Part shown: in pieces, positions 29,739 through 39,242 of the stretch | How the letters are laid out: the number at the start of each line of letters is the position of its first letter | Position numbering within the stretch: the first letter of the stretch is position 1 | Source of the DNA: an uncultured Pelagibacteraceae bacterium | GTDB taxonomy: Bacteria > Pseudomonadota > Alphaproteobacteria > Pelagibacterales > Pelagibacteraceae | DNA length: 64,000 nucleotides | Direction: 5' to 3' | Assembly (NCBI GenBank): GCA_902531765.1 | Contig: CACAFC010000004.1 | Coordinates: 1 to 64,000 of the forward strand | Program-made: the position numbers and the translations under genes | Notes under the pieces: model-generated | What the model was told of the DNA's origin: nothing | What the model saw: the letters and a program-made list of their open reading frames with translations, nothing else | The model's database searches: none

Positions 29739-30784
29739 CAGAAGATTTTTGTTAAATGACCCATTTTTCTTTTATCTTTAATTTCTTTTTTAAGATAATC
29801 AAAAAAAAATTCATTTTCCTTTAAATTTACATTTTGTCTATACGGTGTAATTTGATTACCTATAAGGTTAATCATCTCTGCATTATGTAATTTCTTCAAA
29901 GGAATTTGATCTAAAGAACAAACTGCCCTTACATGGTTTTCAAATTGACTAACATTAAAAGCATTAATAGTTAAATGTCCAGAATTATGAACTCTTGGTG
30001 CTATTTCATTTACATAAAGATTATCATTTCGATCAACAAAAAATTCGACACAAAGTGAACCAATATATTTTAATTCTTCAGAAATTTGTTTACTCCATTC
30101 TCTAGATTGTTCTATAAGTTTTTGACTTATGTCAGCAGGAATTTTAGATTTTTTTAAAATTTGATTTTCGTGTATATTTTCTATTGCCTCGTAAATTTCA
30201 TATCTGTTATTACCAAATCTTGTAATTATTACTGAAATTTCTTTTTTTAATTTAACCAATTTTTCAAGAATATATTCTTTTGAAAAATCAATATTTAATC
30301 CATTCAAATCATTTAGTGATTTGATGGGATATTGACCTTTTCCATCATATCCCATGGTTGTTGTTTTTAAAATTCCTGGCAAAAAATCACCAAGGGACTC
30401 TAAATCAGATTTTTTTTCTATACCAACATACCTTGTTGTTCTGATATTTAATTTATTAACAAAATCTTTTTCAGCTAAACGGTGTTGAATTAATCGGTTA
30501 ATAGATGGCTTTGGATTAACATTTTTAAATTTATTTATTTCATTTAAAGTCTCATAGGGAATATTTTCAAATTCATATGTAACTATACTTACTTTTCCTG
30601 CAAAATCGTTAATCTTATTTTTATCTTTGTAATCACCAAATATAAATTCATCACAAAAATTTTGTGCAGGAGCATCTTGATCATCAGAGTAAATTATAGT
30701 TTTAATATTTAATTTTTTTGCAGCAACAGACAACATGCTTCCTAATTGACCACCACCAAGTATTCCTAATCTAATTTCAGACAT
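29738..30784 (-). CDS. purK: N5-carboxyaminoimidazole ribonucleotide synthase
   Basis: 348 aa; LGILGGGQLGSMLSVAAKKL and ATP-grasp motifs; adjacent to purE. Confidence 0.92.
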   Translation of the reverse strand: MSEIRLGILGGGQLGSMLSVAAKKLNIKTIIYSDDQDAPAQNFCDEFIFGDYKDKNKINDFAGKVSIVTYEFENIPYETLNEINKFKNVNPKPSINRLIQHRLAEKDFVNKLNIRTTRYVGIEKKSDLESLGDFLPGILKTTTMGYDGKGQYPIKSLNDLNGLNIDFSKEYILEKLVKLKKEISVIITRFGNNRYEIYEAIENIHENQILKKSKIPADISQKLIEQSREWSKQISEELKYIGSLCVEFFVDRNDNLYVNEIAPRVHNSGHLTINAFNVSQFENHVRAVCSLDQIPLKKLHNAEMINLIGNQITPYRQNVNLKENEFFFDYLKKEIKDKRKMGHLTKIF

Positions 30785-30788
30785 TAAA

Positions 30789-31292
30789 TTATTTTGGATT
30801 TTTTCTAACTGATTTTGTTTGAGATATTCTCCAACCTTTAAGTTTAGATCTTACCAGAGGATTGTTGTTGGAAATAATTGATGCAGCTAGTATCGCTGCA
30901 TTTATTGCTCCATCCTCTCCTATTGCTAAAGTTCCCACTGGGATTCCTTTTGGCATTTGAGCAATAGATAATAAGCTGTCTAAACCTTTAAGTTTTTTGC
31001 TTTCAATCGGGACACCTAATACTGGTAATTGAGTAAGTGCAGCTATCATCCCAGGTAAATGTGCTGATCCTCCAGCACCTGCAATGATTACACCGATATT
31101 ATTTTTTTCTGCATCAGATGCGTATTTGTACATTCTCATTGGGGTTCTATGAGCAGAAATAATCTTTATTTCTAAAGGAACTTTTAGCTTTTTTAATATT
31201 TGTTTTGCTAATTTCATTGTCTTAAAGTCAGATTGACTACCCATAACAATTGAAACTTTTAGATTTTTTTTATTCATGAAATATATATTCAA
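30789..31292 (-). CDS. purE: N5-carboxyaminoimidazole ribonucleotide mutase
   Basis: VSIVMGSQSDFKTMKLA, ISAHRTPMRMYKYA, GAGGSAHLPGMIAALTQLPVLGVP; true start may be the internal MNKKN Met. Confidence 0.93.
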   Translation of the reverse strand: MNIYFMNKKNLKVSIVMGSQSDFKTMKLAKQILKKLKVPLEIKIISAHRTPMRMYKYASDAEKNNIGVIIAGAGGSAHLPGMIAALTQLPVLGVPIESKKLKGLDSLLSIAQMPKGIPVGTLAIGEDGAINAAILAASIISNNNPLVRSKLKGWRISQTKSVRKNPK

Positions 31293-31359
31293 ACTTTATT
31301 TCAAAAAATTGTTAAAATTTCAATAAATTAATAGAATTTCAAATACATATTGATATGGT

Positions 31360-32340
31360 TTGAAAATTAAACACATGAAATTTAAGATTGATAATTTACA
31401 ATATTGTAATTGGACTCGGGAAGTATTTGAGATTAATCGACAAGCAGAGCTGGATGCTGTTCACGTAACGATTGTTTATCATGAAGACTACAATGAACTT
31501 CTCAATGAAATTAAGAAATGGCAAAAACTTTTTGATGAAAATTCTGATTTAATTTTTCATGGAACTAGCTTTAAGGATATTGAAAAAGCTAAATTAGAAA
31601 AAAAAACCTCAATTTTTTTTGGTTTTCAAAACTGTTCACCAATTGAGGATGACATATATTTAGTTGAAAAAGTACATCAACTTGGATGTCGTTTTATGCA
31701 ATTAACTTATAATAACCAATCTCTTCTCGCAACTGGCTGTTATGAAAAAATTGATAGTGGAGTAACTAATTTTGGACGCGAAGTTATAAAAGAAATGAAC
31801 AGAGTTGGAATAGTTATAGACATGTCTCACTCAGCTGAAAAAAGTACATTAGATGCAATTGAAATTAGCGAAAAACCAATTGCAATCACACATGCTAACC
31901 CCAGCTTTTGGCATGCTGCTAAAAGAAATAAATCTAATGATTTATTAAAAGTTTTAAGTGACAGTGGAGGAATGTTGGGTTTTTCATTATATCCTCATCA
32001 TTTAAAAGAAAATTATAATTGTTCCTTGGATAGCTTCTGTGAGATGATCGCTAGAACATCAGATATAATGAATATCAAAAATATTGGTATTGGTTCTGAT
32101 TTGTGTTTGAATCAACCTGATAAGATTGTGGAGTGGATGAGAAATGGCACCTGGTCTAAAAGTAAAAACTATGGAGAGGGTTCTAAGAACAAACCAGGCT
32201 TTCCCAAACAACCAGATTGGTTTGAGGATGCTAGAGGTTTTTTTAATATAGAAAAGGGATTAAGAAAGGTTGGATTTTCAGAAGAAGAAACTAATGCGAT
32301 ATTAGGTAACAATTGGTATAATTTTTATAGAAATATTTAG
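31360..32340 (+). CDS. Membrane-dipeptidase (M19) family protein
   Basis: 326 aa; VGIVIDMSHSAEKSTLDAIEISEKPIAITHANP and GIGSDL; ORF begins with TTG, ATG available at 31375. Confidence 0.83.
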   Translation: MKIKHMKFKIDNLQYCNWTREVFEINRQAELDAVHVTIVYHEDYNELLNEIKKWQKLFDENSDLIFHGTSFKDIEKAKLEKKTSIFFGFQNCSPIEDDIYLVEKVHQLGCRFMQLTYNNQSLLATGCYEKIDSGVTNFGREVIKEMNRVGIVIDMSHSAEKSTLDAIEISEKPIAITHANPSFWHAAKRNKSNDLLKVLSDSGGMLGFSLYPHHLKENYNCSLDSFCEMIARTSDIMNIKNIGIGSDLCLNQPDKIVEWMRNGTWSKSKNYGEGSKNKPGFPKQPDWFEDARGFFNIEKGLRKVGFSEEETNAILGNNWYNFYRNI

Positions 32341-32343
32341 AAC

Positions 32344-33996
32344 ATGAGAGTTGAATTAAGAGATCCAAACATAATAATGAAATTGTCTAGACTAGGGTCT
32401 TTTCATCAATCTAAATTATCATTTTTAAGAAGTTTTTTAGATGAATTTAAAGATTGGGAATACAACAGAGATTTATTCAACTTAGATTCTGGTGGATATG
32501 GAGTAGCAATATATTCTTTTAAAAAAAATAAAAGAGTTTACTCATTAGTTTGTTTTGCAAATAAGATAGATGATAATGATAGATCAGATAGAGTTATTGC
32601 AACTAAATGGGATGCTGCTTTTACTTTACATGACGGAGTTCCCTCAAAAAAAGATATTGAAAGATTGAAGAATGAAGTTCCAAGACAAGAGGTTGGTAGA
32701 CTTTCATACAAAGAATTAACTTTATCTAGAGCAAACAAATCAGTTAGAGTCTTTAATCATGTAGTTGAAAACTTAAGTAAAGGTATTCAACCAGATTTAA
32801 ACTTATTAGAAAAAGTAGGATATTTATATAGAACTACTGCCGTTTACGGTTCTGGAAAATTTGGTTTAGCAGATCGATTTAGAATTAAAAATAGGACAGA
32901 AATTAATGGACCTTTTAGATTAGAGATGATGTTGGTCTATTTAGTAAGGCAATTCACTTTTGATCAAGTGAATCATGTAGCAAAGCATAAAAATCCAAAG
33001 AGTGCAGTTAACTTAGATCCAAAAATTTGTAGAAATCTTGGTATAGGAAACTCAACTGGACTTGGTATGGCACCATTTATTGTAAATCACCCTACGTTAT
33101 TAAATAATTGGGTTTTATCTAGAGAGATTGCTCTAAAAAAAATTAGAGAAATTGAAAATGTGAACTCAAAAGATAAAGACTTATTCAAAAAATGTGTCAA
33201 AGATTCTTTAAAAAATATTACAAGTTGGAATTCTGAGAGTGAATTTCAAATAAAAAAAATAAATTCGTTACTTATTAATGTAAAAAGATTTTTAGAATTT
33301 TTAGAAAATCAATTAGATTTTAAAAGTCCATATCCTTTCAACCAAATATATTCGTGGTTAGAGAAAGAAACTTGTGAAGAAACTATAGAGTATATTGTAT
33401 CTATGATGATGGAACCTTTTGATGAAATTGTTCAACCATTAATTAAGAACATGAGCTCAGATGAGGAAAGGTATTTTAGAATTCCTACGGAGAGGACAGT
33501 TTTAGAACTTAAAAATATTTTAAAGCAAAGGTATCCTGAAATTCTTAAAATTGATTTCGAAAATAAATCAAATTTAAGGAATTTTTGGTTTATATCTAAA
33601 AACAAGGAAGAACCGAGGTATGCAGATCGTTTTGAGGAAGAAGGAGCAGAATTAGAACAACCTCTTGCGATAGCAAGAGATATTAAAAGACTTAATGATC
33701 AATTAAATTCATGTAAAGATGATTTAACTATTGATAGATTTTTAATGAATAATTCTGACTTAAGACACGTTGTAAGACGAGCATTTATAATTGAAAAATT
33801 TCCGTATGCTGAGATTCAAGATAATACAATTAGTGAAAATGTTGTCCCAATTGACATGTTAAGATTAAAATTATCTTTTTTTGGTGCGTTAAAATTTGAT
33901 CCTAGATCAGATAAATGGTTAAGAATTTGTATGTTCCAAGGAGCACCACTTCCAAATGAATTAAAAGATTATAATCAGCATTGGGTTTATTGCTGA
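32344..33996 (+). CDS. Uncharacterised conserved 550 aa protein
   Basis: Long ORF 3 nt after the dipeptidase stop; no family recognised. Confidence 0.75.
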   Translation: MRVELRDPNIIMKLSRLGSFHQSKLSFLRSFLDEFKDWEYNRDLFNLDSGGYGVAIYSFKKNKRVYSLVCFANKIDDNDRSDRVIATKWDAAFTLHDGVPSKKDIERLKNEVPRQEVGRLSYKELTLSRANKSVRVFNHVVENLSKGIQPDLNLLEKVGYLYRTTAVYGSGKFGLADRFRIKNRTEINGPFRLEMMLVYLVRQFTFDQVNHVAKHKNPKSAVNLDPKICRNLGIGNSTGLGMAPFIVNHPTLLNNWVLSREIALKKIREIENVNSKDKDLFKKCVKDSLKNITSWNSESEFQIKKINSLLINVKRFLEFLENQLDFKSPYPFNQIYSWLEKETCEETIEYIVSMMMEPFDEIVQPLIKNMSSDEERYFRIPTERTVLELKNILKQRYPEILKIDFENKSNLRNFWFISKNKEEPRYADRFEEEGAELEQPLAIARDIKRLNDQLNSCKDDLTIDRFLMNNSDLRHVVRRAFIIEKFPYAEIQDNTISENVVPIDMLRLKLSFFGALKFDPRSDKWLRICMFQGAPLPNELKDYNQHWVYC

Positions 33997-34005
33997 TTAA
34001 ATTTT

Positions 34006-34617
34006 ATGAAATCCTTGAGTGAAATTGAAACAACCTCAAAACGTGCAAGTAGAGCATCAGGTTACTCTTGGGGAATAAGTGAGGAAGTTGGCAAAAGTAT
34101 AAGATTATTAGAAATGTTTAGCTTTAAAGGAATTAAAAATTTAAATGAATATTTTAAAGATAAAAAAGATAAAAAGTTTGAAAATTTAAATTTAATTGAT
34201 GAAAATAATGAATGTTTAGAATTTTCTTACTGTCCAATTATTTTGGGAGTAAGTTTTTTAGATCAAATTAAAAATCTTGAAAAAATAAAGACTGTCAATT
34301 TTTCCAAAATTGCATACCCATTATTATTTTTACCATTTCTTAGTAGGAGTTCAGAAGTTATTGGAAAAAAAATATTTTTTAAATTTGAAAAAAATGAATT
34401 TCTATTAAATATTAATGTCAATATTGCTACAAACTTATTAAATGAAAATTGTCCAAATGTGGCAACCAACGCAGAAGTAAAAATTTTGGAAAATAATGAC
34501 AATTTTATGGAGCAAGATTGGAAAAGTTTATATCAATTATCAGAAAAAACATTTGTTGAGGAAACAGAAAGTTTAAAAAAAGGTGCAGCAGGAGCAGGTT
34601 TAACGGATAATGACTGA
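34006..34617 (+). CDS. Uncharacterised protein (possibly DUF3726-like)
   Basis: 203 aa ORF, same strand, 9 nt after the 550 aa ORF; DUF label is from memory only. Confidence 0.65.
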   Translation: MKSLSEIETTSKRASRASGYSWGISEEVGKSIRLLEMFSFKGIKNLNEYFKDKKDKKFENLNLIDENNECLEFSYCPIILGVSFLDQIKNLEKIKTVNFSKIAYPLLFLPFLSRSSEVIGKKIFFKFEKNEFLLNINVNIATNLLNENCPNVATNAEVKILENNDNFMEQDWKSLYQLSEKTFVEETESLKKGAAGAGLTDND

Positions 34618-34780
34618 AGATGATAACACCAAACATCAAGACAACACAAATACTGAAGAGTTAAATGATATCTGTGATGAATGTAAAAAAACTGATGAAA
34701 GTGTTACCCAAAACTTAATTTTGACTGGGTTTAAAATTTGTAAATCATGTAGAGTTTCAAAAACAATCTTTCCAATTTAG
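34610..34780 (+). CDS. 56-aa putative zinc-ribbon microprotein (absent from ORF track)
   Basis: Manual translation MTEDDNTKHQDNTNTEELNDICDECKKTDESVTQNLILTGFKICKSCRVSKTIFPI*; CxxC...CxxC; start overlaps previous ORF by 8 nt. Confidence 0.6.
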   Translation: MTEDDNTKHQDNTNTEELNDICDECKKTDESVTQNLILTGFKICKSCRVSKTIFPI

Positions 34781-35319
34781 ATACTATTTATTGGTAAAGC
34801 ATTCATTCTACTCATAACAAAAGATATTGATAAAAAAGCGATAATCAAAAAAGATAAAAATATTATTCCAAATGATTTAAAATTAGATTTTAAATTTAAA
34901 ATTTGTTTTGTTGAAATAATTAAACCTGCAAAAATCCAAAATTGCGTGAGAAAAATGATAGGTATCATCAATTCAGGTGTTAATGCAAAAAATCTTATTA
35001 AACCTGGGGCATGAGCAAAACCGACTGCTATTAAAACTTTTTTAAAAGATACCTTTGTTTGTTTATCTGGAAATAATTTAACTCCAATTACATATATAAA
35101 AATTGCCCAAATGAACCATGTTAAAATTGCTGTGAGTCCAGACATCCCTATGGCCGTTTTAACTACTGTATTTGCAGCCACTGCTCCTGCAACACCATCT
35201 AATATCATTATTAAACCTGCAAAATATATTGCAGCTTCACCAAAATTTCTGTTATCACTATAAAGAGTTTTATCTAATTTTATAGATTTAAAAATTATAT
35301 TTAGAAATTCAGCAAACAT
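34777..35319 (-). CDS. Yip1-like multi-pass membrane protein
   Basis: 180 aa, five-TM-like hydrophobic pattern with conserved-looking loop; Yip1 label by resemblance. Confidence 0.6.
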   Translation of the reverse strand: MFAEFLNIIFKSIKLDKTLYSDNRNFGEAAIYFAGLIMILDGVAGAVAANTVVKTAIGMSGLTAILTWFIWAIFIYVIGVKLFPDKQTKVSFKKVLIAVGFAHAPGLIRFFALTPELMIPIIFLTQFWIFAGLIISTKQILNLKSNFKSFGIIFLSFLIIAFLSISFVMSRMNALPINSI

Positions 35320-35424
35320 TTATTTTTTTTTATTTTTTTGATCTTTATACGATACAATCAATGGGAATAGTAATAATGCAATAGCAATAATAATGCAAAC
35401 TACAATAATGAAACTCTGTGTCAT
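35320..35424 (-). CDS. 34-aa single-TM microprotein (absent from ORF track)
   Basis: Manual translation MTQSFIIVVCIIIAIALLLFPLIVSYKDQKNKKK*; stop adjoins start of next gene. Confidence 0.45.
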   Translation of the reverse strand: MTQSFIIVVCIIIAIALLLFPLIVSYKDQKNKKK

Positions 35425-35435
35425 TTATGATTTCA

Positions 35436-35455
35436 AGGGGAGCGCAAACTCCCCT
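35436..35455. repeat. GC-rich intergenic hairpin
   Basis: AGGGGAG-cgcaaa-CTCCCCT, perfect 7-bp stem downstream of the GcvT-family gene. Confidence 0.65.
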
Positions 35456-35465
35456 AAAAAAATAA

Positions 35466-36830
35466 TTAACCTGCTACCACTTCTCTTGTGTTAGCGTTAT
35501 AAGATTCCTTAAATGGAATATCAACTATAACAGCATCAACAGGTGCTCCAGGTTTATCTGAATATTTCTCTGGTAAATGAACTTTAAATTTAGTTCCAAC
35601 TTTACCTTTAGGAAAGCCATTCGCATTTAAAGTTCCGTCAAATGGAACATAACCCATAGCAATATTAGTTTTCTTTTCAGGATGCCACCAAGGTGATGTT
35701 ACAAAACCCACAGGATCTCCACCATCTGCATTAGATATTAACCAAAAATCTGGCGCATAATCATCAATAGGTTTTCCACCCAACTCTAATCCGACTAATT
35801 GAAGTTTATAAGGCTTTTTTCCCTCTTTAAGTTCCTTGCCCATTTTTTCTAAGGCAGCTTTACCAACATAGTCAGCTTTTTTATTCCATTCTCCTTTTCC
35901 TGATAAAGAAACTTGATAACCCAAGTTACATTGATAGGGATTATGTTGTTGATCCATGTCTTGTCCCCATGAAAGTATCCCAGCTTGAATTCTTCTATGG
36001 TGTGCAGGTGCAATAACCATAAGTTTATGTTTTTTTCCAGCTTCAAGAACTGCGTTCCACATGTCTTCTGCATATAGAGTAGCATTTCTTAAATAGATTT
36101 CATACCCAGCTTCACCTGAGAAACCTGATTGTGAAATTACACAACTTCTTCCTGCAATCTTAACTTCAGCTAAGCCATAGAAAGGCATATTGTCAAAATC
36201 AACCTGATCTCCACAAAGATCTTTCATTAAAGCTTTTGATTTAGGGCCTTGTATTTGAACTGGACATGCATCAATTTCCTCTATCGAGCAATTAAATTTA
36301 CCATCAGCATTAACTCCTTGCAGGTACATTCCAATATCCGAGTCTGATAAAGAAAACCAAAATTCGTCTTTTGAAATTTTTAAAAGTATTGGATCATTTA
36401 AAACTCCTCCATAAGCATTACATAAAATTACATATCTTGCTCGCATCGGAGAGATTTTTGTTGCATCTCGAGTTATTACGTAATCAACAAATTTTTCGGC
36501 ATCAGGACCCTTTACTTGGATCTGTCTTTCAACAGCAACATTCCACATTGTTACATGATTTACAATTGCATCATACTCAACCATTGCACCACCATCTTCA
36601 GGTTTCACATATCCCCTAGGATGATAAATTCGATTATAAACAGTTGCTCTCCAACAACCTGCCTGCATTGATAGATGCCAATATGGTGATTTTCTCACTC
36701 TTGTTGAAATTAACATTTCAACTTTTGTTGGCCCACTTTGTCTTAAATTGTATGGTACTTTTCGATCTGACTGATCAACTGAAGTAACATGTTTTAGTTT
36801 AGTATAGTCAAATTCTTTAGACATAACCAT
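35466..36830 (-). CDS. GcvT-family THF-dependent demethylase (LigM-/DmdA-like)
   Basis: 454 aa with GcvT-fold motifs (QIQGPKSKALMKDLCGDQ, ISQSGFSGEAGYEIYL, RRIQAGILSWGQDMD). Confidence 0.8.
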   Translation of the reverse strand: MVMSKEFDYTKLKHVTSVDQSDRKVPYNLRQSGPTKVEMLISTRVRKSPYWHLSMQAGCWRATVYNRIYHPRGYVKPEDGGAMVEYDAIVNHVTMWNVAVERQIQVKGPDAEKFVDYVITRDATKISPMRARYVILCNAYGGVLNDPILLKISKDEFWFSLSDSDIGMYLQGVNADGKFNCSIEEIDACPVQIQGPKSKALMKDLCGDQVDFDNMPFYGLAEVKIAGRSCVISQSGFSGEAGYEIYLRNATLYAEDMWNAVLEAGKKHKLMVIAPAHHRRIQAGILSWGQDMDQQHNPYQCNLGYQVSLSGKGEWNKKADYVGKAALEKMGKELKEGKKPYKLQLVGLELGGKPIDDYAPDFWLISNADGGDPVGFVTSPWWHPEKKTNIAMGYVPFDGTLNANGFPKGKVGTKFKVHLPEKYSDKPGAPVDAVIVDIPFKESYNANTREVVAG

Positions 36831-37545
36831 TCTCCTTCAACCACTTGTTTGTTTCCTTCAAGCCGCCGAATGTATAAATGTGGAAGAAATCAGTATGCGA
36901 TTTAACTTTCCCAATTAGTTCATTAGGGTCTTTAGGTTTTAATAAATCTAACGCCTTAGTAAAATTAGATTTAAGAAAATTTAAGGAATTTTTTGCTCCA
37001 ACAATATTAGCAAATTTAATTAAGCTTGATATTTTTAGAGGCCCAGTAATTCCAACATGCACTGGTACGCTTTGTTTAGAAACAAAATCTATTATAGGCT
37101 GAGAATCTAATAACCACTGTGTTACTATATAATCAGCATAAGGCTTTTTATCTATCATAGCTTTTTCTAAATCTGAATCGGATATATCAGGACTCCCCTC
37201 TGGGTGTCCAGCTATTCCTATTGTCATCTTCTCAAAATAACCAGTCTCTAAAAGTTGAAATGAGCTATCAAATTTTCCCATTGGTTCTCTTCCACCACCA
37301 ATTACTAAAACTTGTTTAACTCCTCCATCTTTACACCTGGAAACATAATCTTTTAACTGCTTTTCATCCAGCATTGATCTTGCAGGAAAGTGAGGTACTG
37401 GGTTAAAACCTTTTTTGACTAACTCAACTGCTTGTTGAGCTGTTTCCCTGTAGTCACCCCCTGGTAACATTGTTACATAAACATCCTTTACTTGAGGCAC
37501 AGTATCTAGATCTGTTTGAGGACCAATTTCCAAAGAAAATTTCAT
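36817..37545 (-). CDS. Methylenetetrahydrofolate reductase-like protein
   Basis: 242 aa shortened MetF-like; TGYFEKMTIGIAGHPEGSPDIS, HVGITGPLKISSLIKFANIVG; overlaps the GcvT gene start by 14 nt. Confidence 0.78.
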   Translation of the reverse strand: MKFSLEIGPQTDLDTVPQVKDVYVTMLPGGDYRETAQQAVELVKKGFNPVPHFPARSMLDEKQLKDYVSRCKDGGVKQVLVIGGGREPMGKFDSSFQLLETGYFEKMTIGIAGHPEGSPDISDSDLEKAMIDKKPYADYIVTQWLLDSQPIIDFVSKQSVPVHVGITGPLKISSLIKFANIVGAKNSLNFLKSNFTKALDLLKPKDPNELIGKVKSHTDFFHIYTFGGLKETNKWLKENGYV

Positions 37546-37608
37546 TTGCTAATCATTATATTTTTTAAAATCGCTGTCAAAGAAATTCATTTAAAGGTGT
37601 GGTGAAAT

Positions 37609-38838
37609 TTGTTGCCAAAAAAATTGCTCATGATAATTTTTTCTGTGGACCAAAATCAAAAAAATTTACCCCTTTCTGAAATACTAGATATTGAGAAACT
37701 CCATAATGTCGATAAACCAATAGAGTTGGCAAATGGCCTTCCTAATGAGTGTTACACAAACAATGATTATTTAGCTCATGAGAGAGAAAAGATTTTTTTT
37801 AATAAGTGGACTGTAATTGGGGTAGCAAGCTCCATTCCTAATCCTGGAGATGCCAAACCACACAATCTACTTGGAATTCCATTAATCATGGTCAGAGACA
37901 AAAACATGAAAATTAGAGTATTTCATAATGTTTGTAGCCATAGAGGTTTTAAACTTTTGGAAAAACCATGCACCATAAAAAATGTAATCAGATGCCCATA
38001 TCATTCTTGGTCATATGATTTAAATGGAAAACTTATAGCTACACCACATATTGGTGGTTTGAATAATCATACATCAGAAAATTTTAATAAGACAAAAAGT
38101 AATTTAAAAGAGATTAAAACTAAAGTTTGGATGGATATAATTTTTGTAAACATTAATTCTAATGAAATAGAGTTTGATGAATATATTAAACCATTAGAAC
38201 ATAGATGGCGAAAGTTCATAAATAAAGAGGATCATAAATCTTTAGTCCATTCAAATGATTATGGTTATTTTAATTTAAATGTTAATTGTAATTGGAAATT
38301 TGCTATAGAGAATTATTGTGAGAGTTATCATTTACCCACAATTCATCCAGAATTAAATAAAGTTTCAAATATTAACGATCATTATCATATTCAAGGATTA
38401 CCTAATAGATTTGCAGGTCAAGGAAGTAAAAAATATGAACAACCTGCAAAGGGAAACAAAAAGTTTAATACTTTTTCTAATTGGGACAAAGACATGTTAA
38501 AAAATTCAGAATATATTGCTTTATTTCCAAATGTAATGATTGGTTTGCATATAGATCATTTTTATGTTTTTTGGTTAGAGCCTATGACAATGAATGCAAC
38601 TAAAGAACATATGCAAATGTATTATGTGGGTAATGAAAGTGCAAATGGAGATGATTTAAAAGAATTAAGAAAAGAAAATTCAAGATTTTGGAAAGATGTT
38701 ATGCTAGAAGACATTAATGCAATTGAAGGAATGCAAAAAGGAAGAAATTCTCCAGTTTATAATGGTGGAAACTTTTCACCAGTCATGGACCAGCCAACCC
38801 ATCAATTCCACAAATGGGTAGCAAATAGTTTGATATGA
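37609..38838 (+). CDS. Rieske [2Fe-2S] ring-hydroxylating oxygenase alpha-subunit-type protein
   Basis: Rieske motif CSHRGFKLL...CPYHSWSYD and NWKFAIENYCESYHLPTIHPEL iron site; probable start ATG 37630. Confidence 0.9.
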   Translation: MLPKKLLMIIFSVDQNQKNLPLSEILDIEKLHNVDKPIELANGLPNECYTNNDYLAHEREKIFFNKWTVIGVASSIPNPGDAKPHNLLGIPLIMVRDKNMKIRVFHNVCSHRGFKLLEKPCTIKNVIRCPYHSWSYDLNGKLIATPHIGGLNNHTSENFNKTKSNLKEIKTKVWMDIIFVNINSNEIEFDEYIKPLEHRWRKFINKEDHKSLVHSNDYGYFNLNVNCNWKFAIENYCESYHLPTIHPELNKVSNINDHYHIQGLPNRFAGQGSKKYEQPAKGNKKFNTFSNWDKDMLKNSEYIALFPNVMIGLHIDHFYVFWLEPMTMNATKEHMQMYYVGNESANGDDLKELRKENSRFWKDVMLEDINAIEGMQKGRNSPVYNGGNFSPVMDQPTHQFHKWVANSLI

Positions 38839-39242
38839 AAATAATTTTGATAATGGGTTTACCCGGATCAGGAAAAACTACTTTAGCTAATGAACTTGGT
38901 CCAATGTTAAATGCTAAAAGATTAAATGCTGATGAAGTAAGAAAAGAAGCCAATGATTGGGATTTTTCCGAGGAAGGAAGAAAAAGACAAGCAAAGAGAA
39001 TGGCAGATTTTGCCATTAAATTAAAAAGTGATGGTAATTACGTTGTGGCAGATTTTATTTGTCCAACACCGGAGGCGAGAAGTTTATTTCCAGCTGATTA
39101 TATAATTTGGGTAGACACAATAAAAGAGGGAAGATTTGATGATACTAATAAGATGTTTGTTAAACCAGATAAGTATGACTTTCATGTTACTACTCAAGAT
39201 GCTAAAAACTGGGCGCCAAAAATATATAAGGAGATTAAGTAA
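38835..39242 (+). CDS. Adenylylsulfate-kinase-like P-loop kinase
   Basis: 135 aa; P-loop GLPGSGKTTLANEL, RLNADEVRKEANDWDFSEEGRKRQAKRMADFA. Confidence 0.8.
   Translation: MKIILIMGLPGSGKTTLANELGPMLNAKRLNADEVRKEANDWDFSEEGRKRQAKRMADFAIKLKSDGNYVVADFICPTPEARSLFPADYIIWVDTIKEGRFDDTNKMFVKPDKYDFHVTTQDAKNWAPKIYKEIK

Noticed and set aside
35466-36830. Calling this gene dmdA
   Set aside because: GcvT fold is shared, but at 454 aa with an MTHFR neighbour it looks at least as much like LigM-type; no dmdBCD nearby. Left as GcvT-family demethylase.
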